64,000 bases of DNA, taken from assembly GCA_963922205.1 (NCBI GenBank), contig CAWUHX010000028.1, positions 1,054,001 to 1,118,000 of the forward strand, read 5' to 3'. The DNA comes from Romanomermis culicivorax (lineage: Eukaryota > Nematoda > Enoplea > Mermithida > Mermithidae). Each line of letters begins with the position of its first letter. The first letter of the stretch is position 1. Under the pieces are notes generated by a model, which had not been told where the DNA came from, ran no database searches, and worked only from the letters and a program-made list of their open reading frames with translations. A program made the position numbers and the translations under genes. Shown one piece after another: positions 32,574 through 42,919 of this stretch.

Positions 32574-35500
32574 TTGTCACTATCACCAACCAGGGCAGGC
32601 CCTATCGCAGCCAACGGGTCCCCGATCCCACTGCTAGGAGCAGCCTACATCACAGTTACAGTGGCTGATGTCTCTGAACGGATTCAGGTCCAAATACAGG
32701 AGAACTGTTCAGCTGAACTGGTCCTTGGAACCAACTTCCTTGGCCGGTTCAATTGTGTCAGCTTGAACTGGGAGAAATCCTTCCTCCAGTTCAAGGAAAG
32801 TAGAATCCCCTGTGACGGTCTCATCCACAGTCCACCTTCTGCCCGCGGCGCTTTGCCCATGAAGGACTTGGTGATTCTAGAGCCTCGCTCCATGACACGA
32901 TTCACTGTCCCTGTCCCACCAATCTATACGAACGTGCCTGAGGTCGCCTTCTTTCCGAAGCACCTCACCGGATCTCAAAGACACGTATATTTTGCTGGAA
33001 GCGTGAGTACCGTGACCAACGGTCACATACCACTTCAGGTAGTCAACCCGAGTACTCATTCCGTGGTTCTCTACCCGCACACGACCATCGGTCATGTGCA
33101 GATGCATAGTGAGCCCTCACGGGAATCACCGGTCGACTCAGACACCGTCCTCGATCGTCAGTGGGTCGAGGCCAATGCTGTAATCTCACCGGACATCTCC
33201 CCTCGGGACCGGGCAGCCTTACTCGATCTGCTGGTTGCATACGCCGACCTTTATGCTCTTGATGAAAAGGACACAGGTTCCACTGATCTCGTCCAGCACG
33301 AAATCAGCACGGGCGATGCCCGCCCAGTCCGCCGTTTTCCTTATCGATCCTCACCTAAGGAGAAGGATCTCGTCATGCAAGAGGTCAAGGCGCTCCAGGA
33401 GAAAGGTATTATTCGGCCCAGCACGTCTCCGTGGGCTACTAATACTGTCCTGGTGCGCAAGAAAAACGGTTCTCACCGTATGTGTGTTGACTTTCGTGGT
33501 CTTAACGAGGTCACGAAAAAGGATGTCTACCCTCTCCCGCGGATAGATGACATCCTCGACACACTCAAGGGTATGAAGTATTTCACTACCCTTGACCAGG
33601 CTAACGCTTATTGGTCAATCCCGATTGCCGAGGCGGATAAGGAAAAGACGGCTTTTAATACGCCTATTGGACTTTACGAATTCAACTATTTACCTTTCGG
33701 TTTATGCAACGCGCCAGGGACATTTCAACGCCTTATGGACCTCCTCCTTACTGGAATCCAATGGCGCACGGTTCTGACTTATCTCGACGACATTTTGGTG
33801 TTCGGGAACTCTCACACCCAAATGCTTGAGCGCCTGGCAGATGTGTTCGCCCGTCTTCGCCGGGGTGGAATGAAGCTCAGACTGAGCAAGTGCAAATTCT
33901 CGCACTCAGAGGTAGAATACCTAGGCTATCGCATCTCACAGAGCGGCCTAGAACCTGACCAAGCCAAGCTGGCCGCCGTCCAAAACCTACCCATTCCACA
34001 AAACGCCAAAGACATCAAGTCCTTCCTAGGCCTCGTGTCTTACTACAGGCGTTTCATCCCTGGTTGTGCCCGGCTCAGCGAGCCACTCACCAAGCTCTTA
34101 CGGAAGGAAACTACTTTCCAGTGGTCAAAACCTCAGCAGGAGGCGTTCGATGAACTCCGCCGCCTGCTGACCAACCCTCCTATCCTGCGCCATCCGGACT
34201 TTTCGAAATCCTTTATCCTTCAAACTGATGCAAGTATTTCGGGGATAGGAGCGGTTCTTAGCCAGTTAGACGAACATGGATACGACCATCCTGTCGCGTA
34301 CGCCAGTCGAGGGTTAACAGCGGCCGAGAAAAACTACTCCATTACAGAACTGGAGACTCTCGCTGTTGTCCATTTCGTCAAGCACTTTCGACCATACCTC
34401 TTCCAGCACGAGGTGGTCGTTCAGACTGACCATACCGCGGTCAAAGCAGTGTTGGAGAAGCCTAACCCCTCTGCTCGGATCGCTCGGTGGGGACTCACGC
34501 TCACCGAATTCAAACTGACAATTCGGCCGCGAAAAGGTCAGTCTAATGGTAATGCTGACGCATTATCACGCCTGCCGGATCCTAACTCCCTCACCGGTCA
34601 GAGTATTGATGATACTCCCCTCTACAGACCTGAGGGGCACGTTATGATGATCACCGATGGTGCGCAGCACCTGGCGCGATCCAGGACCTTGACCGATGGT
34701 GTGCAGCACCTGGCGCGTTCAAGTAATTCAGCACCGATCACTGTTGGCGCGGAGCGCCCGGTACGATCAGAGTTTTATGCCGAGATATCCGTCGGTGCGC
34801 AGCACCCCGACCTTTTCGCTGCTCAGCTGGAGGATCCGGAGTTAGCCGACATCATTCGCTCTCTTAAGCCCCTGGGCGACCAGAATGATGTGCGAGGCTA
34901 CCATCTGTTGGATAACGTTCTTCAGAAATGGACAGGCGAGTCCAATAAGATCGTCATACCCAAATCCATGGTTACTACCATTATCCGGGCTCATCACGAT
35001 GACATCTTAGCTGGACACTTCGGTGCTAAACGTACTGCGCGGCTCATTGCTCGCAGATACCACTGGCCCTCCCTCAGTCGGGATGTCAAGTCCTTCTGTC
35101 AGCGGTGTGATCTTTGCCAACGGAATAAGCCCGCTCGACAGAAAACCACTGCGACCCTGAAACCTATCACCATAACGGGACCGTTTCACCGGGTAGGTGT
35201 CGACTGCATGGGACCAATGACCACTAGCGAAGCTGGCAACCATTTCATCGTAGTCTTTATCGACTACTTTACCAAATGGGTCGAAGCTTTTGCTACTCCG
35301 GACATCACTGCGCACACCATAGCCCGGCTGTTTGTAACGCAAATTGTCTGCCGGCACGGGGCACCGCAGATTCTTCAGTCAGATCGTGGCACTGATTTCA
35401 CATCAAAACTGATGACTGAGATCACTGCGATCTGCGCTACGAAGAAAATCCACTCTACCGCCTATCACCCGATGACCAACGGCGAAGTGGAAAGAGCTAA

Positions 35501-36161
35501 TCAGACACTAGCCACACGGCTACGTATGTATGTTCATCAAGGACATACTGATTGGGATGAACACCTACCATACGCTGTGTTTGCCATCAATATCAGCATG
35601 AATGAGTCAACAGGGTACTCGCCCTTTGAACTCATGTACGGTCGCACACCCATGCTCCCTGTTGATGCCGCGCTCTCATTCAACCCTCCGGCCCATATCA
35701 TTAATGTTTCCTCATATGATATGGAGGTCAAACGTCATTTCACGAATGCGTTAACCTTGATCCAGAGTCGGATTGAGAAAGCACAGGAAGCCTATGCACG
35801 GTCATACGACCGGAAGGCACATGATGTCTCGTACAAAGTAGGGGATCAGGTGCTCAAACTGCGCACCTCCAGCAAACGTGGACTCACTCCTAAATTGCTG
35901 CCCATCTACGATGGGCCCTACCTTGTCACAGGTGTGGCATATCCCAATGTCACACTTCGTCTCGAGATGGATCAGGAAGACACTGTACATGTCAACCAGC
36001 TTCGACTTTACGTGTCCCCTGAACAACTGAGTGAAGCAGAGGATACACCTCCCACTTCACAGGCAACAGATTCGGCACCCTTATTGTATCCTTCAATAAG
36101 CCGGGACTTTACACCGAATCTGATTGACCCCCATCTTGATGCAGAGGTTCCCGACCCGTAA
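32574..36161 (+). CDS. pol: Element A pol: protease-2 end, reverse transcriptase, RNase H, integrase
   Basis: 1195 codons without a stop. Residues 1-60 finish the second protease (ELVLGTNFLGRF). RT spans about 225-480 with MCVDFRGLNEVTKK, FTTLDQANAYWS, LPFGLCNAPGTFQ and catalytic YLDD (33780-33791). RNase H is at about 540-665 (LQTDAS, ITELETLAVV, QTDHTAV, NADALSR). A linker at about 690-760 holds repeats of TDGxQHLARS. The integrase HHCC finger is at about 805-850 (HHDDILAGHFG, CQRCDLC). The core Asp-Asp-35-Glu is in VDCMGP, QSDRGTDF and NGEVER. A GPY-type C-terminal module (YDGPYLVTGVAYPNVTL) lies near 1120. It makes cDNA from element RNA and inserts it. Its start is set by the upstream frameshift, so this is the 3' part of a longer frame. 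Confidence 0.95.
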   Translation: MSLSPTRAGPIAANGSPIPLLGAAYITVTVADVSERIQVQIQENCSAELVLGTNFLGRFNCVSLNWEKSFLQFKESRIPCDGLIHSPPSARGALPMKDLVILEPRSMTRFTVPVPPIYTNVPEVAFFPKHLTGSQRHVYFAGSVSTVTNGHIPLQVVNPSTHSVVLYPHTTIGHVQMHSEPSRESPVDSDTVLDRQWVEANAVISPDISPRDRAALLDLLVAYADLYALDEKDTGSTDLVQHEISTGDARPVRRFPYRSSPKEKDLVMQEVKALQEKGIIRPSTSPWATNTVLVRKKNGSHRMCVDFRGLNEVTKKDVYPLPRIDDILDTLKGMKYFTTLDQANAYWSIPIAEADKEKTAFNTPIGLYEFNYLPFGLCNAPGTFQRLMDLLLTGIQWRTVLTYLDDILVFGNSHTQMLERLADVFARLRRGGMKLRLSKCKFSHSEVEYLGYRISQSGLEPDQAKLAAVQNLPIPQNAKDIKSFLGLVSYYRRFIPGCARLSEPLTKLLRKETTFQWSKPQQEAFDELRRLLTNPPILRHPDFSKSFILQTDASISGIGAVLSQLDEHGYDHPVAYASRGLTAAEKNYSITELETLAVVHFVKHFRPYLFQHEVVVQTDHTAVKAVLEKPNPSARIARWGLTLTEFKLTIRPRKGQSNGNADALSRLPDPNSLTGQSIDDTPLYRPEGHVMMITDGAQHLARSRTLTDGVQHLARSSNSAPITVGAERPVRSEFYAEISVGAQHPDLFAAQLEDPELADIIRSLKPLGDQNDVRGYHLLDNVLQKWTGESNKIVIPKSMVTTIIRAHHDDILAGHFGAKRTARLIARRYHWPSLSRDVKSFCQRCDLCQRNKPARQKTTATLKPITITGPFHRVGVDCMGPMTTSEAGNHFIVVFIDYFTKWVEAFATPDITAHTIARLFVTQIVCRHGAPQILQSDRGTDFTSKLMTEITAICATKKIHSTAYHPMTNGEVERANQTLATRLRMYVHQGHTDWDEHLPYAVFAINISMNESTGYSPFELMYGRTPMLPVDAALSFNPPAHIINVSSYDMEVKRHFTNALTLIQSRIEKAQEAYARSYDRKAHDVSYKVGDQVLKLRTSSKRGLTPKLLPIYDGPYLVTGVAYPNVTLRLEMDQEDTVHVNQLRLYVSPEQLSEAEDTPPTSQATDSAPLLYPSISRDFTPNLIDPHLDAEVPDP

Positions 36162-36638
36162 CTCAAGATGCACTCTCTTCATTGTCCCCGCTTACGGACG
36201 AGGACGTCCTTTTTCGAAGGACCGCCGTGCCCCTCACGAAGTATCCACTCTTGTCCATGCTGGATCTTAGCGGATAGAAGAGAGCGTTCAGCAACCTAAG
36301 TGTCACGCCTTAGGCCCATCCGCACGCGATAGCCTACACCTCACAGGGCGCATCCTCTGCGATAGCCTACATCTTGCCCTGAAAATTTTTCTTTTCTGTG
36401 TTCTAGACTGTCGCACAGGATATTCAATGTCGGCAACTCCACACATCAACAACCTCCGGTCACCATACCGCTGAACGAATTACGATCAAAGAAGGCGCCA
36501 CCCGCCGACAACCCAACGGACCTATTCGACCACTTCCGCCGTCACACCTTGGAATGACCTACGACCACGGACACGCCGTATAAAACCTCACTACTGACCA
36601 CTGCAAGGACGAGGACGCCCTTTTTCGAAGGACCCCCG
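36162..36638 (+). promoter_or_regulatory. Paired hairpin module between pol and 3' LTR of element A
   Basis: A ~35-bp block (GGACGAGGACGTCCTTTTTC.. then GAAGGACC.CCG) occurs at 36195-36229 and again at 36605-36638, the second copy touching the LTR. Each contains a GTCCTT/CCCTTT-type stem facing AAGGAC. The bases after the first copy (TGCCCCTCACG) resemble the LTR start. B has the same pair. No ordinary purine-only polypurine tract is present before the LTR, so the second copy occupies the place where plus-strand priming should occur. Confidence 0.65.
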
Positions 36639-38064
36639 TGTCACGTGCCGCTCAATTCTCCAACGTCAGGTGATCCTGATCATGCCGACATTTTGTTATT
36701 TTTCATGTTTCGTTTATTACTCGAACATGCTTTTGTTTATTTCATTTTTACACATGCATTTTACGTTCGTTTTTATATTTTTCATGCATTTCTATGTTTC
36801 GTTTTGTTGTATTTTTATTTCTTTACAAACGCGGGCTACAGTAGGCCCTTTAGCTAAAAACTTCCGCCAGTCGTGCTCCACGAGCACATGGCTATTTTTG
36901 GTGCGCTCACGCACCTCTTATCATCAAAAATTAGCGTCGTTTTTGTTACGCAAAACGACTAGCTAAGAAGTTTTAGCTAAAGACGTTCATATGCTTAGCA
37001 TAGGCACTGCAGCCGGCCTCAGTGCTAAACGCATGTGAATGAAAAAATGTCTATGTGCTCATAGGCATCTTCTGCATCGCGTCTAGCTGCAGAAGTTAGC
37101 TTGAGCGCCGAGAAACTCCGCCCAAGCTGCAGCTGTAGCCAAACATGTCCTTAAAAGGACATGTTTCTTTAGTTTTTCGCTCATTCTTGGGTTCACCAAG
37201 CTTTCGTCCGGTTGTCACCCGCGTCCGCCGCCCTGCTCAATTTGCATATTTTTATATACTTGACTGCGTCCACCACCTATTATTTTAAATAAATTTGCAT
37301 ACCCTTGCACTCCTTACTGCGTCCGCCGCTCACCGCCTACAGTACCCCGCTGCCCATCAGTGCCAGGTGTCCGACCGCCCCGGTTCGTGAATTTAACGTT
37401 GGAGTTTCGCCTCCCGCTCGCTCCCGCTCGCCGCCTAGGACGTTTGAGGATCGCATCCCCCGCTCCCAGTGCCAGAAGACCGAAAGCATCCAGGGACTTG
37501 CCGCCCGTTGCGTCGTAATCGCTTGAGAAACAGGACTAGGTGAGTCTTCTCAGGGGATTATTGTTATTTGTGGGTTATTTGTTGGGAAATCCTTCCTAAG
37601 TCGGTTTCCCGAGGTTTCCACAGATAAGTAGGGCCCCCACCTCCCAGGTTCGGACTAAAGGGGGGCTGTCTGGTTCAAAATCGGGTCCCATAATTTAGGT
37701 CACTTCACGGGTGACCCTGTCCCCACTCTCACTGAGTAGGACTCGGGGATTGTCGCACCTAGCCTGGCAGCGTTGTCCGTTACCCTACAGCAAGACCCCA
37801 AGGACAACACAAGAGAACCAACTATAGACCTCTCTATAGCCACCATTTGCCAGGTTAGGCCCCAACGCCAACTTGGGAAGCCTGGGGAAAATGCCAGTAT
37901 CCATCAGGAGTCACAGCCTATTACTCACTGTAATAGGATCAATCTGATATGGTTCACCATCAATGTGACGTCTAAAACACGGTATTACCTGATGAGATAC
38001 CCAAACCTCTCCAGCTCTCCCAAGATAAACCTGTCATACACGTGACATGGCGTAAAATGTGACA
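36639..38064 (+). repeat. 3' LTR of element A
   Basis: 1426 bp, TGTCAC..GTGACA, about 99% identical by eye to 22937-24382; the main difference is a 20-bp shorter CCGC-rich patch near 37430. It is followed by gtta (38065-38068), the right copy of the target-site duplication. It ends 317 bases from the stop codon of the convergent APMAP-like gene. Confidence 0.93.
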
Positions 38065-38381
38065 GTTACAACAACAGTATGCCGCAACTTTACAACACAT
38101 AACTTGTTCGAAAATTTCAGTTCAGTTGAAGCTTGATGGCGGTGCCGCAAAAATTACAGAAACCAATTCATACTTCAAGATAGAACAACCGGCACCGCGC
38201 GGTACCAGGGTGAAGTATGACAGGGCCTTTAACCGCTAAAGAACGAAGTGTAGCATGTTCCTATTTTTAAAAAAAACCTGATCTAATAACATTTACAACA
38301 ATAAATTTCAGAATCACCCGTCACCGATTGATCGTTGGACCTGAATGCATAGAAAACAACGGAAAAAAATCACGAAAGATT
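38065..38381 (-). other. 3' flank / probable 3' UTR of the APMAP-like gene
   Basis: It lies between the stop codon of the minus-strand gene and the inserted LTR. It contains a GC-rich patch (38165-38222) similar to an inverted patch near 10895-10960. No clear AATAAA on the minus strand was found close to the stop, so the natural polyadenylation site is uncertain. Confidence 0.4.
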
Positions 38382-41300
38382 TTACGATTTATCATAAACC
38401 AATTTTGCAATATAAGGAGCGTTAAAACTGCCGAAATACAACGCTTTGCCGGTGTCTGCGATTTCGGAAATACCTCTGATCGTCGATCCTTTCGGATCGT
38501 GTAAGGTGCTCACAATTTTCCCACTTTTATCAAGCTGAACGGCTAAACCGTAGCCGGGAACGCTTTCTATTATTGGTTGCCACAATTTGGGTAAAACGAT
38601 CTGAAGCGAAAGCAAAATTACATCCTGTTTTTTACTGAATTCTTGTAAATTGAAAATGGACAAAAATAAGTTTTGTCGTCAAGATAGTTGTAACGATACA
38701 ATTTTTCAATTAGAAAAATTCTCACAGTATTCTCATAGGAAAACGAGTATTCTGACAAATTTTCAGTTCTACCTAACGTATGAATTAGCAGGAGATCGCA
38801 AAAATCTGATAGTATTTGCTTTCCACTCTGATTTTTTGGGAGCATTTTCAAGAAAACGGATTATGACAGTGATTATTGTCTGCGGATAAACTTTCACTTG
38901 ATTCAACAATGGAAAATTCTACACTCTGAAAATGGGAAGGTTTGTTCGACCTTTTTCGACTCTTACTTTTGCCAAGATGCTCCTCAACCATGGTCTAGTC
39001 GACAGGAAGTCAATAAATGACAGAACCCCGCGTTGCCTAGCCATAGCCATACCGACCCAGTATGTCCCATTAGAGCTGCGTCGAATATTGTCCGGAAAAC
39101 CAGGTAGATTGTCCGAGAAAGTATCGACTTTTCCTGCTTTTGAGCCTTTCAAATGATACCTGAATAAAAAATGACTTCTTAATCATTAATCGACATTAAA
39201 CAAGTGAATAAAACAAAACCCTTACACCGGCCACCATTTTTATGGCTCCATTAAACAGAAAAATATTCGTACAAAATTTAAATGTAAACTGCTCTGTGTT
39301 TCTCTGTTATTTCTGAGACTGGAAATTAAATTTTATGTCAAATCAACCAATCGAAGATTTTTGAACAATTTACAACTCAAAAACAAAAATCTAGAAAATG
39401 TTATCACGATTTCAGAATATGAACATGAGTCCGTAAAATAAAAACCAACAAAAAAACACTATCTACAAAATTACTTATACCAAATTCTTACTGCAGAATT
39501 GTTAACTCAGAAATTATAGAAGAGTTAGCTAAACGAGCTCATAAATTTTCTCTTCCGCGAAAAAAATGCTTCAACAATTTCTTGATTTGAACGCAGTGTT
39601 GAAAAACAAACTGATTTAAAATTTGAAATTCGTGAAACAACATTTTTTCAATATAACTAAAAAGTAAATTCCGAGCCTGCTATATAGCGAAGCTCTTTCG
39701 AATTTTTTCTTCTATATTAGTCTCGAAGGGCTCAAAATTCTAAACGGCAGTTTCCTCGAATATGTAGGAATGAAATTTGCAGCGGAGAAACAACGCAGTA
39801 AGAAAAACTTACCTCAGAACTCTGGCGTTGGTCAGCTCGGATACTAGGGCAAAATTTTCGTCGAGAGTGATTTCTACACCATTAGCGAAAAACAGGTTGT
39901 TCAAAAGCACGCGCAATTCTTTAGTTTTCGTATCGTACGAGAGTAGCCTGAATGAATGAAAAAAAATTTGTATGATACAGTTTGATGATTGACAAGACCC
40001 GACTGCCCCGTAGGGAGGGGTATGGGGATATTAGCTTTATCTAAGTTCTTCACATTAACCACGGGTTGCCTAATTTTGAGAGAAAATGACGTGTTTAGTA
40101 TACATTTAGCCGCACTATCCCCGGAGGTTTTCAACTTCACCCCTACCTGAAAAATCCGACCCTGGGGACCCATGGACAAGACAAGAAAATCATAAGACTA
40201 ATAAGGCTACCATTAATTATACATATATCCACCTGCCATCTTGTGCATGTTCCAAAATATTCAGCATGAAATCGCGTCTGGTATATTTAGCCGACGAATC
40301 CGTGAACAAAATCGTACCATTTTTTAAAACCGCTAAATCATTGAGAAAAGTTAACGGCTTTCCATTCACAATTTTACCACCATCAACAAGTTGAGAAACT
40401 TGAGCTAAAAAAGTTCGTAGGATAGAATCATTTATTTTAGTGAGGGAACTTAAAAGTACATGTCTTTAAATCCAATAGATACAAGCCGTGATATGCGTCA
40501 ACAAAAGCAATACTATTCTCATCGAAAATTCGCAAACCCAAGGGTCGGCCGCAACTTGTTTCGGAGTCATAACTACCTGCAAAATTCAGCTTGAGTTTCT
40601 ATTACCCAGGACAAATACTATCCACCGAAATTATGTCGAATGGAGTGATAATCTATAACAAGGTACATTATAATCGAATCGAAATGCTCCATGTAGAAGA
40701 TTGTTCATATAATTGTTACGTGATAATAATATATTAAAAGAATTAATATTTTAACCGAAATACAAAGTCGACTTTTTTCAAATTCACTTATCACAATCGG
40801 AGTTTATTCTTTGCCAATAAAACTGGAAAGTCTTGATTCATCTAGTAATTTTCTCTAATTTAGAGGGTAAAGCGGATCGAAATTCTAAGCTTCGAACCAC
40901 AAGATGGCATAATGAAAAACTTACCAGCGCATTCAATTTTTGTTGATCTAAGTTTTATGCTTCTGGCAATTTGATCGTTCTTTATTTCAACGATCAAACC
41001 TTCCTTTGTGCCCGTGTAGATAGAATCTATATTAGAGATCAAACGTCAAGTGCAAGTTCAATGGAGAAATAAAATCTTACTTTTATAGTATAATATCGAT
41101 TCTGGACCGTGAATTTCATCTTTTAAAATATATTTCGCGTTCAGAAGCATGTTGTTCGGCGAAAGAGCACCATCGTATACCGGCGGTTGAGGTAATCTGA
41201 ATATCCACATAATAGTCAGTCAACAAAAGAAGTGATTTAAAAGTTATCCGAAAAAATACAATTCCCATAAATAAATTAATTTTTCCAGAAAATAACTCAA

Positions 41301-41604
41301 CTTACTCGTAATATGCAGCCGAAATTGAAACATCATTGAGCATTAAAAGAACGGAAGTGATCATAAAGGAAACGAGGCCAAAAATTAAGCCAAACATTAG
41401 CAACAAGCATCGCAAATATCCCGATTTTTCTGGAAATAAAAAAAAATGCTAGTGCAAGCGAAACTTTCCTGATCTTTTACTAGGATGCTTGGTAGTCTCG
41501 TTTTCGGACTCATCGCGACAAAGTTCATCAGTCGCCGGACTCGCTGACGATCTTATGGGCCGTCGTCTTTGAACTACATTGTCAGTGCTTCGCGGTTCGG
41601 CCAT
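38382..41604 (-). CDS. APMAP: APMAP / strictosidine-synthase-like membrane-anchored beta-propeller protein, nine exons
   Basis: Exons on minus: 41604-41481, 41429-41306, 41196-41081, 41026-40925, 40576-40460, 40404-40233, 39947-39813, 39159-38967, 38600-38382. All introns are GT-AG and all phases join; the product is 433 residues (vertebrate APMAP is about 416). ATG 41602-41604 follows ataag; stop TAA is 38382-38384. Residues 1-45 are polar and basic (QRRRPIRSS), then a single membrane helix (about 49-70, CLLLMFGLIFGLVSFMITSV) makes it a type II membrane protein. The propeller region follows: GPESILYY, IYTGTKEGLIVEI, CGRPLGLR, FVDAYHGLY, NDLAVLKNGTILFTDSS, NGVEITLDENFALVSE, LPGFPDNIRRSSNGTYWVGM. 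It ends ISEIADTGKALYFGSFNAPYIAKL. Family members are ER/plasma-membrane six-bladed propellers with weak esterase activity. No breaks are seen. Confidence 0.93.
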
Positions 41605-41809
41605 CTTATAAACAGGACAATTTTGACTAGATAAAACATTAATGTTAAATTTTTATTTTACTGATAATCCTAATTCAAGAAATCCTGGGCTGATATCCTT
41701 CAAAATTCCACAATAGATGCACGAAAACAATCAATCTAAAATGATACAATTACATAGGTATCAAAATGTCTTCCAGGAATGTTCATTCTATTGAAGACTT
41801 ACACAACTC
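41605..41809 (-). promoter_or_regulatory. Upstream region of the APMAP-like gene
   Basis: AT-rich. On minus, a TTTTATCTAG site about 25 bases before the ATG could be a splice (or trans-splice) acceptor, but nothing proves it. No TATA box is obvious. Confidence 0.3.
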
Positions 41810-42365
41810 GTTGAAAAAGTACAGAAATACTTCACAAAAAGGGTTCTCAACTTCCCTGAGGTTTCTTATAACGATCGGTTGACTATATTAAAGTTAGAGA
41901 CACATGAAAATTGGAGACTTTTGAACGATTTGGTTGTTACATAAGATAATAAACCATGAAGTAGACACAAAGTTGAGTGATTTCTCCGCCACTACACATT
42001 CTCAGACCAGCCACAATTGAATGTTGAAAGCAGATATTCCGAGGACTGATATTAAGAAATACTTTTTTACGAATAGAGTTATTTCTATCTGGAATAAACT
42101 TTCTGAATATATAATCAAATCTGTTTTTTCGCTCTAAATTGGATAAGTTTTTCGCTCTAAATTGGATAAGTTTTTCCCTCTAAATTGGATAAATTCAATT
42201 TTGATCAACTATAAGAGCTATATGCTTTTTCGACCACACAGAGCATACTCGCTTATATAAGTGCATATTTATCACGTATTTATTAACTTATTTGTTCATT
42301 TTTATTATATTATCTTAACACTGCTTAGTGCTGTTGCGAATAAAATCATCATCATCATCAACTCG
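41810..42365 (+). mobile_element. Degraded LINE 3' end with (ATC)n tail
   Basis: At 41815-41935 the + strand reads EKVQKYFTKRVL then SYNDRLTILKLE, the conserved post-RT segment of jockey/CR1-like LINE ORF2. Around 42050-42125 it reads KYFFTNRVISIWNKLSEYI, the usual C-terminal end. Stops and frameshifts interrupt. It ends in a microsatellite tail, ATCATCATCATCA, at 42346-42360. Inside, a 23-bp unit (CTCTAAATTGGATAAGTTTT) is repeated three times at 42131-42192. Confidence 0.65.
42131..42192 (+). repeat. Three tandem 23-bp repeats
   Basis: The unit TCGCTCTAAATTGGATAAGT plus TTT occurs three times head to tail, the last slightly changed. It lies in the LINE 3' region. Confidence 0.85.
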
Positions 42366-42618
42366 AGGTTTAAGAACATGCTTAGGATTATAGGACAGCA
42401 GAAAGAATGGCAAAACGAACACAATAGAGAAAAAAAACAACTACATGAAAAAAGGATGAAGTAAAAAGGGGAGAAATAAGCTCGACATGCCAAAGAGAAA
42501 CTATCACATGCACAAGGGGCATTAGAGGGGTCAGTTAGGAGGGTTTAACTCTCCCTGACCCCCCTATATGCATGTTATGGTGTGTAAACCGTACAACCTA
42601 TGCATAAAAAATTTCAAA

Positions 42619-42702
42619 AAAAATTCGATAACGTACATAAAGCGCATAAGTGTCAAATTTCAAAATTGACAATTATGCGCTCTATGTGCGTTATCGAATT
42701 TC
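42619..42702. repeat. Near-perfect hairpin with ~40-bp arms
   Basis: 42619-42660 is the reverse complement of 42662-42702 with about five mismatches; the core is TTCGATAACG..GCGCATAA. There is almost no loop. It has no coding content. Confidence 0.8.
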
Positions 42703-42919
42703 TTTCTTGACGAATAAAAGTAGGTAATTCATTGACTCGGCGCGTAAATTTTGTTTTTCTGTTTTCTAAAATGCCTGAAAATTGAGCAAATTTAGTTTTT
42801 GACCAGTCAAGAAATTTTTGCTGATTGGCAAAAACGCTCAAAATTTTTTGTGCCGTTTCAAATTTTTTTTGTGCCAAAAACCATACCTTAGGATACGGAG
42901 AGCTGAGGGGATATTAAAG

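Larger units (their letters stand above)
22937..38064 (+). mobile_element. Element A: full-length env-bearing Ty3/gypsy retroelement (15.1 kb)
   Basis: It is bounded by direct LTRs 22937-24382 and 36639-38064, both starting TGTCAC and ending GTGACA, and flanked by gtta on both sides (22933-22936 and 38065-38068). Inside, in order: primer-binding site, 3.7 kb leader with two repeat arrays, gag, Pro/acidic Gag tail, env, protease 1, SR linker, protease 2, RT, RNase H, integrase, paired hairpin module, LTR. The LTRs differ by about a dozen substitutions and one 20-bp indel by eye, so the insertion is young. The coding part nevertheless has at least five breaks (28514, 30266, about 30994, 31219, about 32517). 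Confidence 0.92.
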
